Shown: positions 48,018-57,484 of the stretch, one piece after another | Layout of the letters: each line of letters starts with the position of its first letter | How positions within the stretch are numbered: position 1 is the first letter of the stretch | The notes under the pieces: model-generated | The model's database searches: none | The model's input: only the letters and a program-made list of their open reading frames with translations | What the model was told of the DNA's origin: nothing | Program-made: the position numbers and the translations under genes | Assembly (NCBI GenBank): GCA_040757065.1 | Contig: JBFLXR010000004.1 | Span: 77,894 to 141,893 of the forward strand | From: JBFLXR01 sp040757065 | GTDB lineage: Bacteria > Pseudomonadota > Gammaproteobacteria > Burkholderiales > Gallionellaceae | Reading direction: 5' to 3' | DNA: 64,000 nt

Positions 48018-48023
48018 TAAACT
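48018..48023 (+). promoter_or_regulatory. Possible -10 element of the O-antigen locus
   Basis: TAAACT in TATGGTAAACTTTGCC, 38 bases before the rfbB ATG, similar in form to the GGTARAAT elements before metH, ybiT, amgK and thiD. No convincing -35 is seen and no JUMPstart/ops sequence (GGCGGTAG) was found. Confidence 0.35.
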
Positions 48024-48061
48024 TTGCCGGTCTTTCCCGAACTTAACGGTCTTGTTTTTGC

Positions 48062-49129
48062 ATGAAGAAAATCCTCATTACCGGCGGTGCCGGGTTTATC
48101 GGCTCGGCCGTGGTACGGCAGTTTATTCACGAGACTGAATATGCCGTGGTGAATGTGGATAAGCTGACATACGCTGGCAATCTGCGTTCGCTGGAGTCGG
48201 TCGCTGCCGATCCCCGTTACCGTTTTGAGCACGTTGATATTTGCGATGCATCGGAGGTGGCGCGGGTGTTTCGCGAGCACCAGCCGGATGCGGTCATGCA
48301 TCTCGCGGCAGAATCGCATGTCGATCGCTCGATCAGCGGTCCCGCGGCGTTTATCCAGACCAATATTGTTGGTACATATACCCTGTTGGAAGCTGCGCGT
48401 GCCTATTGGAATGGGTTGGAGGGCGAGCGCAAGTCAGGGTTCCGCTTTCACCACATTTCCACCGACGAAGTGTACGGTAGCTTAGGCGAGACCGGCTTCT
48501 TCACCGAAGAAACGGCATACGAACCGAATTCGCCGTATTCTGCCAGCAAAGCCTCATCCGATCATTTGGTGCGCGCCTGGCACCATACTTATGGTTTGCC
48601 CGTAGTCACGACCAACTGTTCGAATAACTATGGCCCGTACCATTTTCCTGAAAAACTGATCCCGCTCATGATTTTGAATGCGGTGAACGGCAAACCTTTG
48701 CCGATTTACGGCAAAGGCGACAACATCCGCGACTGGCTGTATGTCGAAGACCATGCCCGCGCATTGCGTTTGGTGCTGGAAAACGGGCAGTTGGGTGAAA
48801 CCTACAACATTGGCGGCTGGAACGAGAAAACCAATCTCGAGGTGGTGCAGGCCATTTGCGGGATTCTGGACGAGTTGCGCCCGCAGAGTGCCCCGCATAG
48901 CCGCTTCATGACTTATGTACAGGATCGTCCCGGTCACGATAAGCGCTACGCCATCGATGCCGGCAAGATCGAGCGCGAACTCGGCTGGAAGCCGCAAGAA
49001 ACCTTCGAAACCGGTCTGCGCAAGACGGTGGAGTGGTATCTTGACCATACCGAATGGGTCGAGGCGGTGATGAGTGGTGAATACCAAAACTGGGTTCAGC
49101 AAAACTATGCGAACCGGGGGGCAGTATGA
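48062..49129 (+). CDS. rfbB: dTDP-glucose 4,6-dehydratase
   Basis: A 355-residue short-chain dehydrogenase, second enzyme of dTDP-L-rhamnose synthesis. NAD-binding motif [14 protein letters not shown], catalytic region [12 protein letters not shown] (Thr-Asp-Glu) and [15 protein letters not shown] (Tyr-Lys) are intact, as is [18 protein letters not shown]. It is the first gene of a long plus-strand polysaccharide locus and overlaps rfbA by 4 bases. The product, dTDP-4-keto-6-deoxyglucose, is passed to RfbC and RfbD below. Synonym rmlB. Confidence 0.97.
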   Translation: MKKILITGGAGFIGSAVVRQFIHETEYAVVNVDKLTYAGNLRSLESVAADPRYRFEHVDICDASEVARVFREHQPDAVMHLAAESHVDRSISGPAAFIQTNIVGTYTLLEAARAYWNGLEGERKSGFRFHHISTDEVYGSLGETGFFTEETAYEPNSPYSASKASSDHLVRAWHHTYGLPVVTTNCSNNYGPYHFPEKLIPLMILNAVNGKPLPIYGKGDNIRDWLYVEDHARALRLVLENGQLGETYNIGGWNEKTNLEVVQAICGILDELRPQSAPHSRFMTYVQDRPGHDKRYAIDAGKIERELGWKPQETFETGLRKTVEWYLDHTEWVEAVMSGEYQNWVQQNYANRGAV

Positions 49130-49998
49130 AGGGCATAATTCTGGCCGGTGGTTCCGGCACGCGGCTGTATCCGGTAACCCAGGCTATTTCCAAGCAATTG
49201 CTGCCGGTCTATGACAAGCCGATGATCTACTATCCGCTGTCGACGCTGATGCTGGCGGGGATTCGCGATATTCTGATTATTTCCACCCCGCAGGACATCG
49301 GGCGCTTCGAACAATTATTGGGCGACGGTTCGCAGTGGGGGCTAAGCTTGAGTTACGCCGTGCAGCCATCGCCGGACGGGTTGCCGCAAGCTTTCTTGAT
49401 CGGTGAAAGCTTTATTGATGGTGATCACTGCGCATTGGTACTGGGTGACAATGTCTTTTATGGGCATAATTTTGAAGCCTTGCTTGGCAAGGCGGTAAGC
49501 AAGGAGGCGGGGGCAACAGTCTTCGCTTATCATGTCCATGACCCTGAGCGTTACGGTGTAGTCGAATTCGACAAGAACGGTAAAGCAATCAGTATTGAGG
49601 AGAAGCCGCAGCATCCGAAATCCAGTTACGCTATTACAGGGTTATATTTTTTTGACCGGCAAGTAGTGGATTTCGCAAAACAAGTCAGGCCATCCGCTCG
49701 CGGCGAGCTGGAAATTACTTCGGTAATCCAACTGTATCTGGACCGGGGGGGGCTGGATGTCGGAGTTATGGGGCGCGGCTACGCATGGCTGGACACAGGC
49801 ACGCATAGTTCCTTATTGGAGGCATCTTCGTTTATCGAAACCTTGGAAAAGCGCCAAGGGCTGAAGATTGCCTGTCCGGAAGAAATTGCTTTTCGCCGCG
49901 GCTATATTGGCGCGGAGCAATTGGAAAAGCTGGCCGAGCCATTGGCCAAGAATGGGTACGGGCAGTATTTGTACAAGATACTGCGTGAGGTAATCTAA
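49126..49998 (+). CDS. rfbA: Glucose-1-phosphate thymidylyltransferase
   Basis: A 290-residue nucleotidyltransferase making dTDP-glucose, the first step of the rhamnose pathway. Motifs: [31 protein letters not shown] (in two parts), the metal site [14 protein letters not shown], and [20 protein letters not shown]. Length and sequence fit RmlA. ATG overlaps the rfbB stop; the stop is followed directly by the GTG of rfbC. Synonym rmlA. Confidence 0.97.
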   Translation: MKGIILAGGSGTRLYPVTQAISKQLLPVYDKPMIYYPLSTLMLAGIRDILIISTPQDIGRFEQLLGDGSQWGLSLSYAVQPSPDGLPQAFLIGESFIDGDHCALVLGDNVFYGHNFEALLGKAVSKEAGATVFAYHVHDPERYGVVEFDKNGKAISIEEKPQHPKSSYAITGLYFFDRQVVDFAKQVRPSARGELEITSVIQLYLDRGGLDVGVMGRGYAWLDTGTHSSLLEASSFIETLEKRQGLKIACPEEIAFRRGYIGAEQLEKLAEPLAKNGYGQYLYKILREVI

Positions 49999-50544
49999 GT
50001 GCAGACCGGTAGCTGCATTCCCGATTTGCAGGTGATCGAGCCAGAGGTACACGTCGATGCGCGCGGCTTCTTTTTCGAGAGTTTCAATCAACGTCGTTTC
50101 GAAGAGTCGACAGGATGTGCTTGCCGGTTTGTGCAGGATAACCACTCCTGTTCGACCAGTCATGTATTGCGCGGCTTGCACTATCAAATTCAGCAGCCGC
50201 AGGGTAAATTGGTGCGAGTTGTAGCTGGCGTGGTCTTTGATGTGGCAGTGGATATACGCCGCAGTTCACCAACCTTCGGGAAGTGGGCCGGGATGTATTT
50301 ATCGGAAGAAAACAAGAAAATTCGCTGGATTCCGGAGGGCTTTGCTCACGGGTTTTTGGTCATGTCTGAGCGCGCGGAGCTTCTTTATAAAACGACCAAT
50401 TACTGGATGCCGGAATGTGAGCGTACTATTGTGTGGGATGATCCCGATTTGGCGATCGACTGGCCATTGAATGGGGCGATGCCGATCCTCTCTGCCAAAG
50501 ACCGATCTGCGCCAACTTTTCGCAAAGCGGAAGTATTTGCATGA
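49999..50544 (+). CDS. rfbC: dTDP-4-dehydrorhamnose 3,5-epimerase
   Basis: A 181-residue cupin-fold epimerase. Catalytic His lies in VLRGLHYQIQQPQGKLVRV together with the Lys, and the second His/Tyr region in WIPEGFAHGFLVMS and ELLYKTTNYW. The C-terminal IDWPLNGAMPILSAKDRSAP is standard for RmlC. It begins with GTG immediately after the rfbA stop and overlaps rfbD by 4 bases (ATGA). A second, more divergent member of the same family occurs at 54565, probably for the CDP-sugar branch. Confidence 0.96.
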   Translation: MQTGSCIPDLQVIEPEVHVDARGFFFESFNQRRFEESTGCACRFVQDNHSCSTSHVLRGLHYQIQQPQGKLVRVVAGVVFDVAVDIRRSSPTFGKWAGMYLSEENKKIRWIPEGFAHGFLVMSERAELLYKTTNYWMPECERTIVWDDPDLAIDWPLNGAMPILSAKDRSAPTFRKAEVFA

Positions 50545-51443
50545 GACTGTTGGTAACCGGCTGTAACGGACAGCTCGGCTGGGAACTTGCCCGCAGTTTG
50601 ATGCCATTGGGCGAGGTGATTGCTGTCGATTGCCCGCAATGCGATTTTACCAAGCCGGAAACGCTCATTGAATTATTAGATGTGGTTAAACCGGATGTGA
50701 TCGTGAATCCGGCTGCCTACACCGCAGTTGATAAGGCTGAAACCGAAGTTAAGCTGGCGATGCAGGTCAATGCAACCGCTCCTGGCGTGTTGGCCGAAGA
50801 GGCAAAGAAACGAGGCGTACTGCTTGTGCATTATTCGACCGACTATGTGTTCGACGGCACGAAAATGACACCGTACACTGAAGACGACATGCCCAATCCG
50901 TTGAATACGTACGGCCGCAGCAAACTTGCAGGGGACGAATCGATTCGGCAAAGCGGTTGCGATTACCTGATATTCCGCACCAGTTGGGTCTATGCCGCAC
51001 GAGCGCAGAATTTTGTAAAAACGATTTTGCGGCTTGCCCAAGAGCGTGAGGAACTCAAAATCGTCGCCGATCAAATCGGCGCACCGACTTGGGCGCGCAA
51101 CATCGCCGATGCCACGGCGCATGCCATACATCAGGCGGCCAGTGAACGCAGTTGGGGCGATTTCGAATCCGGCGTGTTTAATATGACCGCTGCCGGCTCG
51201 GTTAGTCGCTATGAATTTGCAGAGGCTATAATAGGGGCTGTGCGTAGAAGGGGTGTGGAGCAGGAGACGCGTATTGTTGTTCCGATAACGGCAGCCGAAC
51301 ATCATGCCGTGGCACCTAGGCCGAATTACTCTGTACTTGAGAATAAGAAGCTTGCAGAGCGTTTCGGGATCATGCTTCCAGAGTGGGAAAAGGCGTTGGC
51401 CTTTTGTCTGGATAGCCTGATTGTTGAGGAAGTGGTTTTATAA
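50541..51443 (+). CDS. rfbD: dTDP-4-dehydrorhamnose reductase
   Basis: A 300-residue reductase finishing dTDP-L-rhamnose. NADPH motif LLVTGCNGQLGWELA, catalytic HYSTDYVFDGTK and the Tyr-Lys motif NTYGRSKLAGDESIR, and FRTSWVYAARAQNFVKTIL are present. The order rfbBACD is complete and tightly coupled, so the cell can certainly make dTDP-L-rhamnose. The next gene begins 39 bases on, where base composition starts to fall. Synonym rmlD. Confidence 0.96.
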   Translation: MRLLVTGCNGQLGWELARSLMPLGEVIAVDCPQCDFTKPETLIELLDVVKPDVIVNPAAYTAVDKAETEVKLAMQVNATAPGVLAEEAKKRGVLLVHYSTDYVFDGTKMTPYTEDDMPNPLNTYGRSKLAGDESIRQSGCDYLIFRTSWVYAARAQNFVKTILRLAQEREELKIVADQIGAPTWARNIADATAHAIHQAASERSWGDFESGVFNMTAAGSVSRYEFAEAIIGAVRRRGVEQETRIVVPITAAEHHAVAPRPNYSVLENKKLAERFGIMLPEWEKALAFCLDSLIVEEVVL

Positions 51444-51482
51444 ACCGATAAACGTGCCTTGTATTAAGAGTCGATAGAGAAT

Positions 51483-52253
51483 ATGAAAGCGGTGATTTTA
51501 GCTGGTGGGTTGGGAACTCGCATTAGTGAGGAAACCCATCTGAAACCAAAGCCTATGGTGGAAATCGGCGGTAAGCCGGTGCTTTGGCATATTATGAAAA
51601 CCTATTCATTTTACGGTGTTAATGAGTTCATTATTTGCTGCGGATATAAAGGTTATTTAATTAAGGAGTATTTTGCCAATTATTTTCTGCATATGTCGGA
51701 TGTGACGTTCGACATGCTGAATAATAAAATGGAAGTACATCAGAACAATTCTGAGCCTTGGAAGGTGACACTTGTCGATACGGGCGAGGAAACCATGACG
51801 GGCGGGCGATTAAGGCGAGTCCGGGATTATCTGGGCGATGAGGATTTTTGCTTTACCTATGGCGATGGGGTGAGTGATGTCAATATAACGGAACTCATTC
51901 GCTTTCATTATGCGCAAGGAACATTGGCAACCTTGACTGCCGTGCAACCGCCGGGGCGGTTCGGGGCGCTGGACATGGTGCAACACAAGATCTCAACCTT
52001 TAAGGAAAAGCCGCAGGGCGACCGGGGGTGGATTAATGGCGGGTATTTTATTTTGTCGCCGCGCGTTATCGACTTGATTAGCGGCGACGATACGGTATGG
52101 GAAGCCGCACCTCTTGAGCAATTGGCGAACGATGGCCAGTTGTCGGCATATTGCCACAATGGCTTCTGGCAGCCGATGGATACCCTGCGCGACAGGAATT
52201 TTCTGGAACAGTTGTGGAGTTCTGGGAATGCGCCTTGGAGAGTCTGGCGATGA
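51483..52253 (+). CDS. rfbF: Glucose-1-phosphate cytidylyltransferase
   Basis: A 256-residue enzyme making CDP-glucose, the entry to CDP-linked 6-deoxy sugars. Start [21 protein letters not shown] and [19 protein letters not shown] are specific for RfbF/AscA, with [14 protein letters not shown] as the metal site and [17 protein letters not shown] for the sugar. Its stop overlaps the start of rfbG. The codon use is noticeably more AT-rich than in the rfbBACD set before it. Together with rfbG it defines a separate nucleotide-sugar pathway within the locus. Confidence 0.96.
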   Translation: MKAVILAGGLGTRISEETHLKPKPMVEIGGKPVLWHIMKTYSFYGVNEFIICCGYKGYLIKEYFANYFLHMSDVTFDMLNNKMEVHQNNSEPWKVTLVDTGEETMTGGRLRRVRDYLGDEDFCFTYGDGVSDVNITELIRFHYAQGTLATLTAVQPPGRFGALDMVQHKISTFKEKPQGDRGWINGGYFILSPRVIDLISGDDTVWEAAPLEQLANDGQLSAYCHNGFWQPMDTLRDRNFLEQLWSSGNAPWRVWR

Positions 52254-53323
52254 ACTGTCAATTCTGGCGGGGAAAGAAAGTATTCGTTACCGGGCATAGC
52301 GGCTTTAAGGGCAGTTGGTTGTCTTTATGGTTGCAAACGATGGGGGCGCACGTTGTCGGTTATTCATTGCCGCCACCTACCCAGCCTAGCTTATTCGAGG
52401 TTGCCGATACGGGGCGGGGGATAACCAATATTGAAGGCGATATCCGTGATCTTGCAGCATTAAAGGCTGCATTGTTTGCACATCGTCCGGAGATTGTAAT
52501 CCATATGGCCGCGCAATCCTTGGTGCGGTACTCGTATCGAGAGCCTGTCGAGACCTACACTACGAACGTAATCGGAACCGTAAATTTGCTGGAAGCCGTT
52601 CGTAATACGCCGAGTGTGCGGGCGGTGCTGAACGTTACCAGCGATAAGTGTTATGAAAATCGCGAATGGATTTGGGGTTACCGGGAAAATGAGGCGATGG
52701 GCGGGTTCGATCCTTATAGCAGCAGCAAAGGATGCGCCGAGTTGGTTGCTTCAGCCTATCGCCATTCCTTCTTCTCGCCAGAGGCTTATGCAAACCACGG
52801 CGTAGCGCTCGCCTCGGCGCGCGCGGGAAATGTGATCGGTGGCGGGGATTGGGCTGAAGATCGGCTGATTCCAGACATTTTGCGCGCAATTTCAGAGAAG
52901 CGCCCAGTGGAAATACGAAACCCGAATGCAATACGGCCTTGGCAACATGTGCTGGAACCATTAGCGGGATATTTAATGCTGGCCGAGCGGCTATACAATG
53001 AGGGGGCGATGTTTGCCGAGGGATGGAACTTCGGCCCCTCTGAGGACGACGCCCGACCCGTTAAGTGGATAGTCGAGTACATGACAGATCGATGGGATGA
53101 GGGAGCCTCTTGGAAGGCAGACAGCGCCAGTCATCCACACGAAGCGCACTATTTGAAACTCGACTGTTCCAAAGCGATCTCGCGTTTGAGCTGGAAGCCA
53201 AGGTGGCGGCTCGAGCAAGCATTGGAAAGCATTGTGGATTGGCACAAGGCATACTTGCGCGGCGAGGATATGCGTGAATATACGCTCAAACAGCTAGAGC
53301 AATATATTGCGTGCTCGGTATAA
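52250..53323 (+). CDS. rfbG: CDP-glucose 4,6-dehydratase
   Basis: A 357-residue short-chain dehydrogenase that converts CDP-glucose into CDP-4-keto-6-deoxyglucose. The NAD motif is [19 protein letters not shown], typical of RfbG, and the catalytic residues lie in [10 protein letters not shown] and [17 protein letters not shown]. The ATG at 52250 overlaps the rfbF stop (ATGA); the longer frame is a shadow of rfbF. In many organisms the next enzyme is the 3-dehydratase RfbH, leading to 3,6-dideoxyhexoses; no rfbH is present here, so the intermediate must go elsewhere, most likely to the C-methyltransferase that follows. Confidence 0.95.
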   Translation: MNCQFWRGKKVFVTGHSGFKGSWLSLWLQTMGAHVVGYSLPPPTQPSLFEVADTGRGITNIEGDIRDLAALKAALFAHRPEIVIHMAAQSLVRYSYREPVETYTTNVIGTVNLLEAVRNTPSVRAVLNVTSDKCYENREWIWGYRENEAMGGFDPYSSSKGCAELVASAYRHSFFSPEAYANHGVALASARAGNVIGGGDWAEDRLIPDILRAISEKRPVEIRNPNAIRPWQHVLEPLAGYLMLAERLYNEGAMFAEGWNFGPSEDDARPVKWIVEYMTDRWDEGASWKADSASHPHEAHYLKLDCSKAISRLSWKPRWRLEQALESIVDWHKAYLRGEDMREYTLKQLEQYIACSV

Positions 53324-53341
53324 CCTACTACCTATTTGTGT

Positions 53342-54568
53342 ATGCATTGCCGTCATTGTCATAACGATCTTAAACATGTGTTTCTGGACTTAGGATTCGC
53401 GCCGCCGTCTAATGCGTATCTGAGTCTGGATGAACTGCGAAAGCCTGAAGTTTATTACCCTCTTAAATTGTACGTTTGCGAGGAATGCTGGCTAGTGCAA
53501 ACCGAGGATTACGCTCAGGCGGAAGATCTGTTTTCCCGAGATTATGCATATTTTTCTTCCACATCGAAAAGCTGGTTACAGCATGCTGCCCGATATTGTG
53601 ACCAGGTAATCTCAAGGTTTGGACTTGGACCGGAACATTTTGTTATCGAAGTGGCTGCAAACGATGGTTATTTATTAAAGAATTTTGTTGCAAGAAACAT
53701 TCCCTGTTTAGGGGTTGAACCTACGGACAGTACGGCGAATGCTGCGGAGCAACTGGGTGTTCCTATACTCCGCGAGTTTTTCGGTACGCAATGCGCGCAG
53801 CAATTGGCGCGCGAGGGCCGGTGTGCGGATCTTATTTTGGGAAACAATGTTTACGCACACGTTCCGGACATTAACGATTTTACTGCCGGCCTGCGCGATG
53901 TGCTTAATCCGGAAGGTGTGATTACACTGGAGTTCCCACATTTGATGCAGCTGATCGAACTGAATCAGTTCGATACCGTTTACCATGAACATTTTTCGTA
54001 TTTGTCGTTGAATACGGTTTGCCGACTATTTGAACGAGCTGGCTTGCGAGTGTTCGATGTTGAGTTGCTGCCTACGCATGGCGGGAGTTTGCGCGTATAC
54101 GGATGTCACACGGGGAGCCGTCATCAGGAGAAGGCGGCTGTGGCCGAATTGCTCGAAAAGGAGGCCGCTCACGGTCTTCAGTCGCTGGAAACCTACCATG
54201 CGTTCCAGCCGCGTGCGGATAAAGTAAAAAACGACTTGTTGGCATTTCTGATCGAGCAAAAGCGACAAGGGAGGAAAGTGGCTGCCTATGGCGCTGCAGC
54301 AAAAGGGAATACGCTATTGAACTATGCCGGAGTTAAGCCGGACTTGCTGCTGTACGTGTGCGATGCCGCACCTTCAAAGCAGAACAAGTATTTGCCCGGT
54401 TCGCACATCCCGGTCTTGCAACCGGACGTTATCGCTATGCGTCAGCCGGATGTCGTCTTAATTTTGCCTTGGAATATCCGCGAAGAGGTCATGCAGCAGC
54501 TTGAGAATGTCCGAACATGGGGCGGGCATTTTGCTATCGCGGTTCCGGCGTTACAAATTTTAGAATGA
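53342..54568 (+). CDS. Nucleotide-sugar C-methyltransferase
   Basis: A protein of 408 residues with the three-part layout of deoxysugar C-methyltransferases (NovU/TylC3 type): an N-terminal zinc domain (cysteine pairs CRHC and CEEC), a Rossmann AdoMet domain (VIEVAANDGYLLKNF) and a C-terminal domain (YGAAAKGNTLLNYAG). These enzymes add a methyl group to C-3 or C-5 of 4-keto-6-deoxy sugars. The active-site stretch TVYHEHFSYLSLNTVCRLF with its Tyr-His-Glu-His is intact. Start is ATG at 53342, or TTG at 53336; neither has a clear ribosome site. It lies 18 bases after rfbG and overlaps the epimerase gene by 4, so CDP-4-keto-6-deoxyglucose or its product is the likely substrate. Confidence 0.9.
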   Translation: MHCRHCHNDLKHVFLDLGFAPPSNAYLSLDELRKPEVYYPLKLYVCEECWLVQTEDYAQAEDLFSRDYAYFSSTSKSWLQHAARYCDQVISRFGLGPEHFVIEVAANDGYLLKNFVARNIPCLGVEPTDSTANAAEQLGVPILREFFGTQCAQQLAREGRCADLILGNNVYAHVPDINDFTAGLRDVLNPEGVITLEFPHLMQLIELNQFDTVYHEHFSYLSLNTVCRLFERAGLRVFDVELLPTHGGSLRVYGCHTGSRHQEKAAVAELLEKEAAHGLQSLETYHAFQPRADKVKNDLLAFLIEQKRQGRKVAAYGAAAKGNTLLNYAGVKPDLLLYVCDAAPSKQNKYLPGSHIPVLQPDVIAMRQPDVVLILPWNIREEVMQQLENVRTWGGHFAIAVPALQILE

Positions 54569-55116
54569 AGTTTTTGCCGACCCCTCTCGATGGCGTATAC
54601 CTCATCGAACCAGAATATGTCGTTGACGATAGGGGCTTCTTTGCCAGAACGTATTGTAGGAAAGAATTTATCGACCATGGTTTGAATCCAAACTTGGCGC
54701 AATGCAATATTTCGTTTAATGCAACAGCGGGAACGCTGCGGGGCATGCACTATCAGGCAGCGCCTTTTGCGGAAACAAAATTGGTACGCTGTACACAAGG
54801 GAAAATATTTGACGTTGTAGTTGATTTACGTACGTATTCAACGACATTTAAAAAGTGGTTCAGCAGCGAACTGACGGCGGCCAATCGACGGGCGTTGTAT
54901 ATTCCAGAAGGATGCGCGCACGGGTTCATCACTTTGGAGGATCAAACGGAAGTGTTTTACCAAATGTCCGAGTCTTTTCACCTGGAATATGCCGCAGGAG
55001 TGCGCTGGAACGATCCCGCTTTTTCTATTCAGTGGCCGATTGCCCCGGTGGTCATTTCTGAGAAAGATCGCAGCTACCCGGCATTTTGCGAGAAAACGGG
55101 GGCGGCTAGCCCTTGA
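54565..55116 (+). CDS. RmlC-like nucleotide-sugar epimerase, second copy
   Basis: A 183-residue member of the dTDP-4-dehydrorhamnose 3,5-epimerase family, clearly diverged from rfbC at 49999. The catalytic features are kept: GTLRGMHYQAAPFAETKLVRC (His, Lys), YIPEGCAHGFITL and the Tyr in VFYQMSESF. Its ATG overlaps the methyltransferase stop (ATGA), so it most likely acts on the methylated CDP-4-keto sugar, inverting one or both of C-3 and C-5. The open frame upstream (54517) is a shadow. The substrate is inferred only from neighbourhood. Confidence 0.88.
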   Translation: MKFLPTPLDGVYLIEPEYVVDDRGFFARTYCRKEFIDHGLNPNLAQCNISFNATAGTLRGMHYQAAPFAETKLVRCTQGKIFDVVVDLRTYSTTFKKWFSSELTAANRRALYIPEGCAHGFITLEDQTEVFYQMSESFHLEYAAGVRWNDPAFSIQWPIAPVVISEKDRSYPAFCEKTGAASP

Positions 55117-55127
55117 GGGTCAATTTT

Positions 55128-56231
55128 ATGTCGAAAATCCACTATACAAAACCATCGATTACAGAGCTGGAGAGCCGGTACGCAAACGATGCTGCCGCAA
55201 ACGGTTGGGGTGAGCGTTGTTATGAGTACATTGGTCGTTTCGAATCGATGTTTCGGGAACATCTCGGCGTCAAATATGCAATTGCCACCTCAAGCTGCAC
55301 CGGTGCGATGCATATGGGTTTGTCTGCGCTGGGTATTGGTCTGGGCGATGAGGTGATTTTAGGCGACATCAATTGGATTGCCTCAGCTGCGCCGATAACA
55401 TACTTAGGCGCTAAGCCAGTATTTGTCGATGTTTGTCCGGACACATGGTGTATCGATCCGAATAAAGTCGAAAGCGCTATTACGCCGAGAACCAAGGCGA
55501 TCATTGCCGTACATCTCTACGGTAATTTGTGCGATATGGATGCGCTGACCGCTCTCGGCGAGAAATATGGCATCCCAGTTGTTGAAGATGCAGCCGAGGC
55601 CATCGGCTCTGTTTGGCATGGACGCAGGGCGGGAACGATGGGGGCTTTTGGCGTTTTCTCCTTTCACGGCACAAAAACCGTTACAACCGGAGAGGGCGGC
55701 ATGTTTGTTACCCAGGATGAGGCGCTGTATAACCGGATGCTGACGTTGAGCAATCACGGTCGTGCGCCCGGGCAGGTGAAGCAATTCTGGCCGGAGGCGA
55801 TCGGGTTCAAATATAAGATGTCGAACGTACAGGCCGCCATCGGTTGCGGACAGATGGAGCGTATTTCCGAACTCATAGCCGGCAAGCGGCGCATATTTTC
55901 TTATTACTCTGACCGACTTTGCTCACTTCCGGCAAGCATGAATCCCGAGCCGCCGGGTACGGTTAACGGCTATTGGATGCCTACGCTGGTTGTTGATGAG
56001 GGTATCGCTTTTGACCGTGAAATGTTGCTCGCGTCGTTCAAAGAAGATCAAATCGATGGCAGGGTCTTTTTCTGGCCATTAAGTATGCTGCCCATGTTTG
56101 ATGTAAAAATAGAGAATTCAGTAAGTTATAATATATACAAACGCGCCGTAAACTTGCCTTCCTACCATGATCTGAGCGAACCTGAAATGGATAGAGTTAT
56201 TCAACGGATTTGCCAGTTCATGAAGGGCTGA
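55128..56231 (+). CDS. DegT/DnrJ/EryC1 family sugar aminotransferase
   Basis: A 367-residue PLP-dependent enzyme that transfers an amino group to a keto sugar nucleotide. The PLP lysine is Lys183 in FSFHGTKTVTTGEGGM; cofactor contacts lie in ATSSCTGAMHMGL and VVEDAAEAIGS. The family resembles perosamine synthases acting at C-4. The ATG at 55128 has GAGGGT upstream; a TTG at 55113 would overlap the epimerase. Coming after rfbFG, methyltransferase and epimerase, it would convert the 4-keto group into an amine, which the following GNAT enzyme could acetylate. Low GC in its 3' third (near 56100) marks it as part of the AT-rich block. Confidence 0.9.
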   Translation: MSKIHYTKPSITELESRYANDAAANGWGERCYEYIGRFESMFREHLGVKYAIATSSCTGAMHMGLSALGIGLGDEVILGDINWIASAAPITYLGAKPVFVDVCPDTWCIDPNKVESAITPRTKAIIAVHLYGNLCDMDALTALGEKYGIPVVEDAAEAIGSVWHGRRAGTMGAFGVFSFHGTKTVTTGEGGMFVTQDEALYNRMLTLSNHGRAPGQVKQFWPEAIGFKYKMSNVQAAIGCGQMERISELIAGKRRIFSYYSDRLCSLPASMNPEPPGTVNGYWMPTLVVDEGIAFDREMLLASFKEDQIDGRVFFWPLSMLPMFDVKIENSVSYNIYKRAVNLPSYHDLSEPEMDRVIQRICQFMKG

Positions 56232-56252
56232 ACATTTTGTTTTCTAAATAAA

Positions 56253-56765
56253 ATGATAATCGGAAATAGAATTGTATTGCGAGCATGGGAAGAGGATGAC
56301 CTGCCCCTGTTATATGCATTGCGCAACAATTTTCACATACAACAGCAGTTAATGGCTCGTCCTCGGTCGAATTCGATGACCCAGGTTCGAGAGTGGCTTT
56401 CGAGAAGATCCAGCGAAAGTCAGAGTGTGTTTTTCGTTATTGCAGAGAAATCAACCGGTTGTGCAGTCGGCTTTGTGCAAGCTGTTGCGATCGATCAGGT
56501 TAATGGAACTACCCGTTTGGGCATCTGCGTTATGCCGGATAAACAGGGTAAGGGATTTGCCAGTGAAGCTTGTCGTATGCTATTCCCCTACTTGCGGGAG
56601 ACTTACAACTTAAGAAAGCTGTGCTTGGAGGTGTTGGCGCACAATGAAGGTGCAATCTTCCTGTATCGCAGATTGGGATTTAAAGAGGTGGGATGTATGC
56701 ACGCGCATTATTTTCTTAATCAGAAGTACGAAGATGTGCTTCTTATGGAAAAGTTCATCGATTGA
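56253..56765 (+). CDS. GNAT family N-acetyltransferase
   Basis: A 170-residue acetyltransferase of the RimJ/RimL-like GNAT group. The acetyl-CoA loop is visible as RLGICVMPDKQGKGFASEACRML, followed by LRKLCLEVLAHNEGAIFLYRRLGFKEVG. Comparable enzymes (for example PseH) acetylate amino sugars made by a DegT aminotransferase, and the gene lies 21 bases after one, so acetylation of the CDP-branched amino sugar is the natural reading. The last base overlaps the WbqC gene start (TGATG). The substrate has not been shown by sequence. Confidence 0.88.
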   Translation: MIIGNRIVLRAWEEDDLPLLYALRNNFHIQQQLMARPRSNSMTQVREWLSRRSSESQSVFFVIAEKSTGCAVGFVQAVAIDQVNGTTRLGICVMPDKQGKGFASEACRMLFPYLRETYNLRKLCLEVLAHNEGAIFLYRRLGFKEVGCMHAHYFLNQKYEDVLLMEKFID

Positions 56766-57484
56766 TGAATATTGTCATTTCGCAACCCATGTTTTTTCCA
56801 TGGGTTGGTTTGTTCGAGCAAATTCGCTTAGCAGATGTGTATGTTCACTACGGCGATGTACAGTTCTCGAAAGGGAGTTTTGTTAACCGGGTTCAAATTA
56901 AGACGCCGGAAGGGGTGCGCTGGTTAACGGTACCTTTGCAGAATGTTGCACTTGGGCAGCTAATAGACGATGTGCAGATTAACGAATCCACCGACTGGCG
57001 GACTCGTCATTTAAACATACTCGAGCGGGCTTATTCAGAAGCGCCATACCGAACTCAGATGCTGGATTTAGTGCGTTCGGTATATGAGCAAAAAGCGGAG
57101 GGGATTGGGCAGTTGAGTCGCCTATCTATTGAAGCATGCTGTGCATTTTATGGCTTAAATATCGGTAAGCGATTTGTAGAGAGTAAGCAAACTGGCATCG
57201 GCGGCAAGGGCAGTGAACGGGTGCTTGATATTGTGAAGGTATTGGGCGGTACAAAATATATAACCGGTTGGGGTGCAAAGAATTACTTGGATCATTCACA
57301 GTTTGAACGGGCTGGGATTGAAGTTGAATACATGAATTATGAGAAGCGTCCTTATCCGCAGTTGCATGGGGAATTTACGCCATACGTTTCTATTTTGGAT
57401 TTAATTGCCAACACAGGAAGAGATGGATTGGAGTGTATTCAATCGGGCACAGTCGGTTGGAAAGAATGGATTAAACATGGATGA
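56765..57484 (+). CDS. WbqC family protein
   Basis: A 239-residue protein of the WbqC family, found in polysaccharide loci of many bacteria and without, as far as I know, an established reaction. Landmarks: VISQPMFFPWVGLFEQIRLADVYVHYGDVQFSKGSF in the N-terminal region (read in pieces), VRWLTVPLQN, and KYITGWGAKNYLDHSQFERAGIEVEYM. No membrane segment or signal is visible. It overlaps the GNAT stop by one base and the CmcI-like gene by 8, so the three are probably made together. A role in modifying the acetamido sugar is inference. Confidence 0.87.
   Translation: MNIVISQPMFFPWVGLFEQIRLADVYVHYGDVQFSKGSFVNRVQIKTPEGVRWLTVPLQNVALGQLIDDVQINESTDWRTRHLNILERAYSEAPYRTQMLDLVRSVYEQKAEGIGQLSRLSIEACCAFYGLNIGKRFVESKQTGIGGKGSERVLDIVKVLGGTKYITGWGAKNYLDHSQFERAGIEVEYMNYEKRPYPQLHGEFTPYVSILDLIANTGRDGLECIQSGTVGWKEWIKHG

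Noticed and set aside
51483..56231. 3,6-dideoxyhexose (abequose/tyvelose/ascarylose) pathway
   Set aside because: rfbF and rfbG are present but no RfbH-type 3-dehydratase or its reductase partner is encoded; the following genes are of other families.
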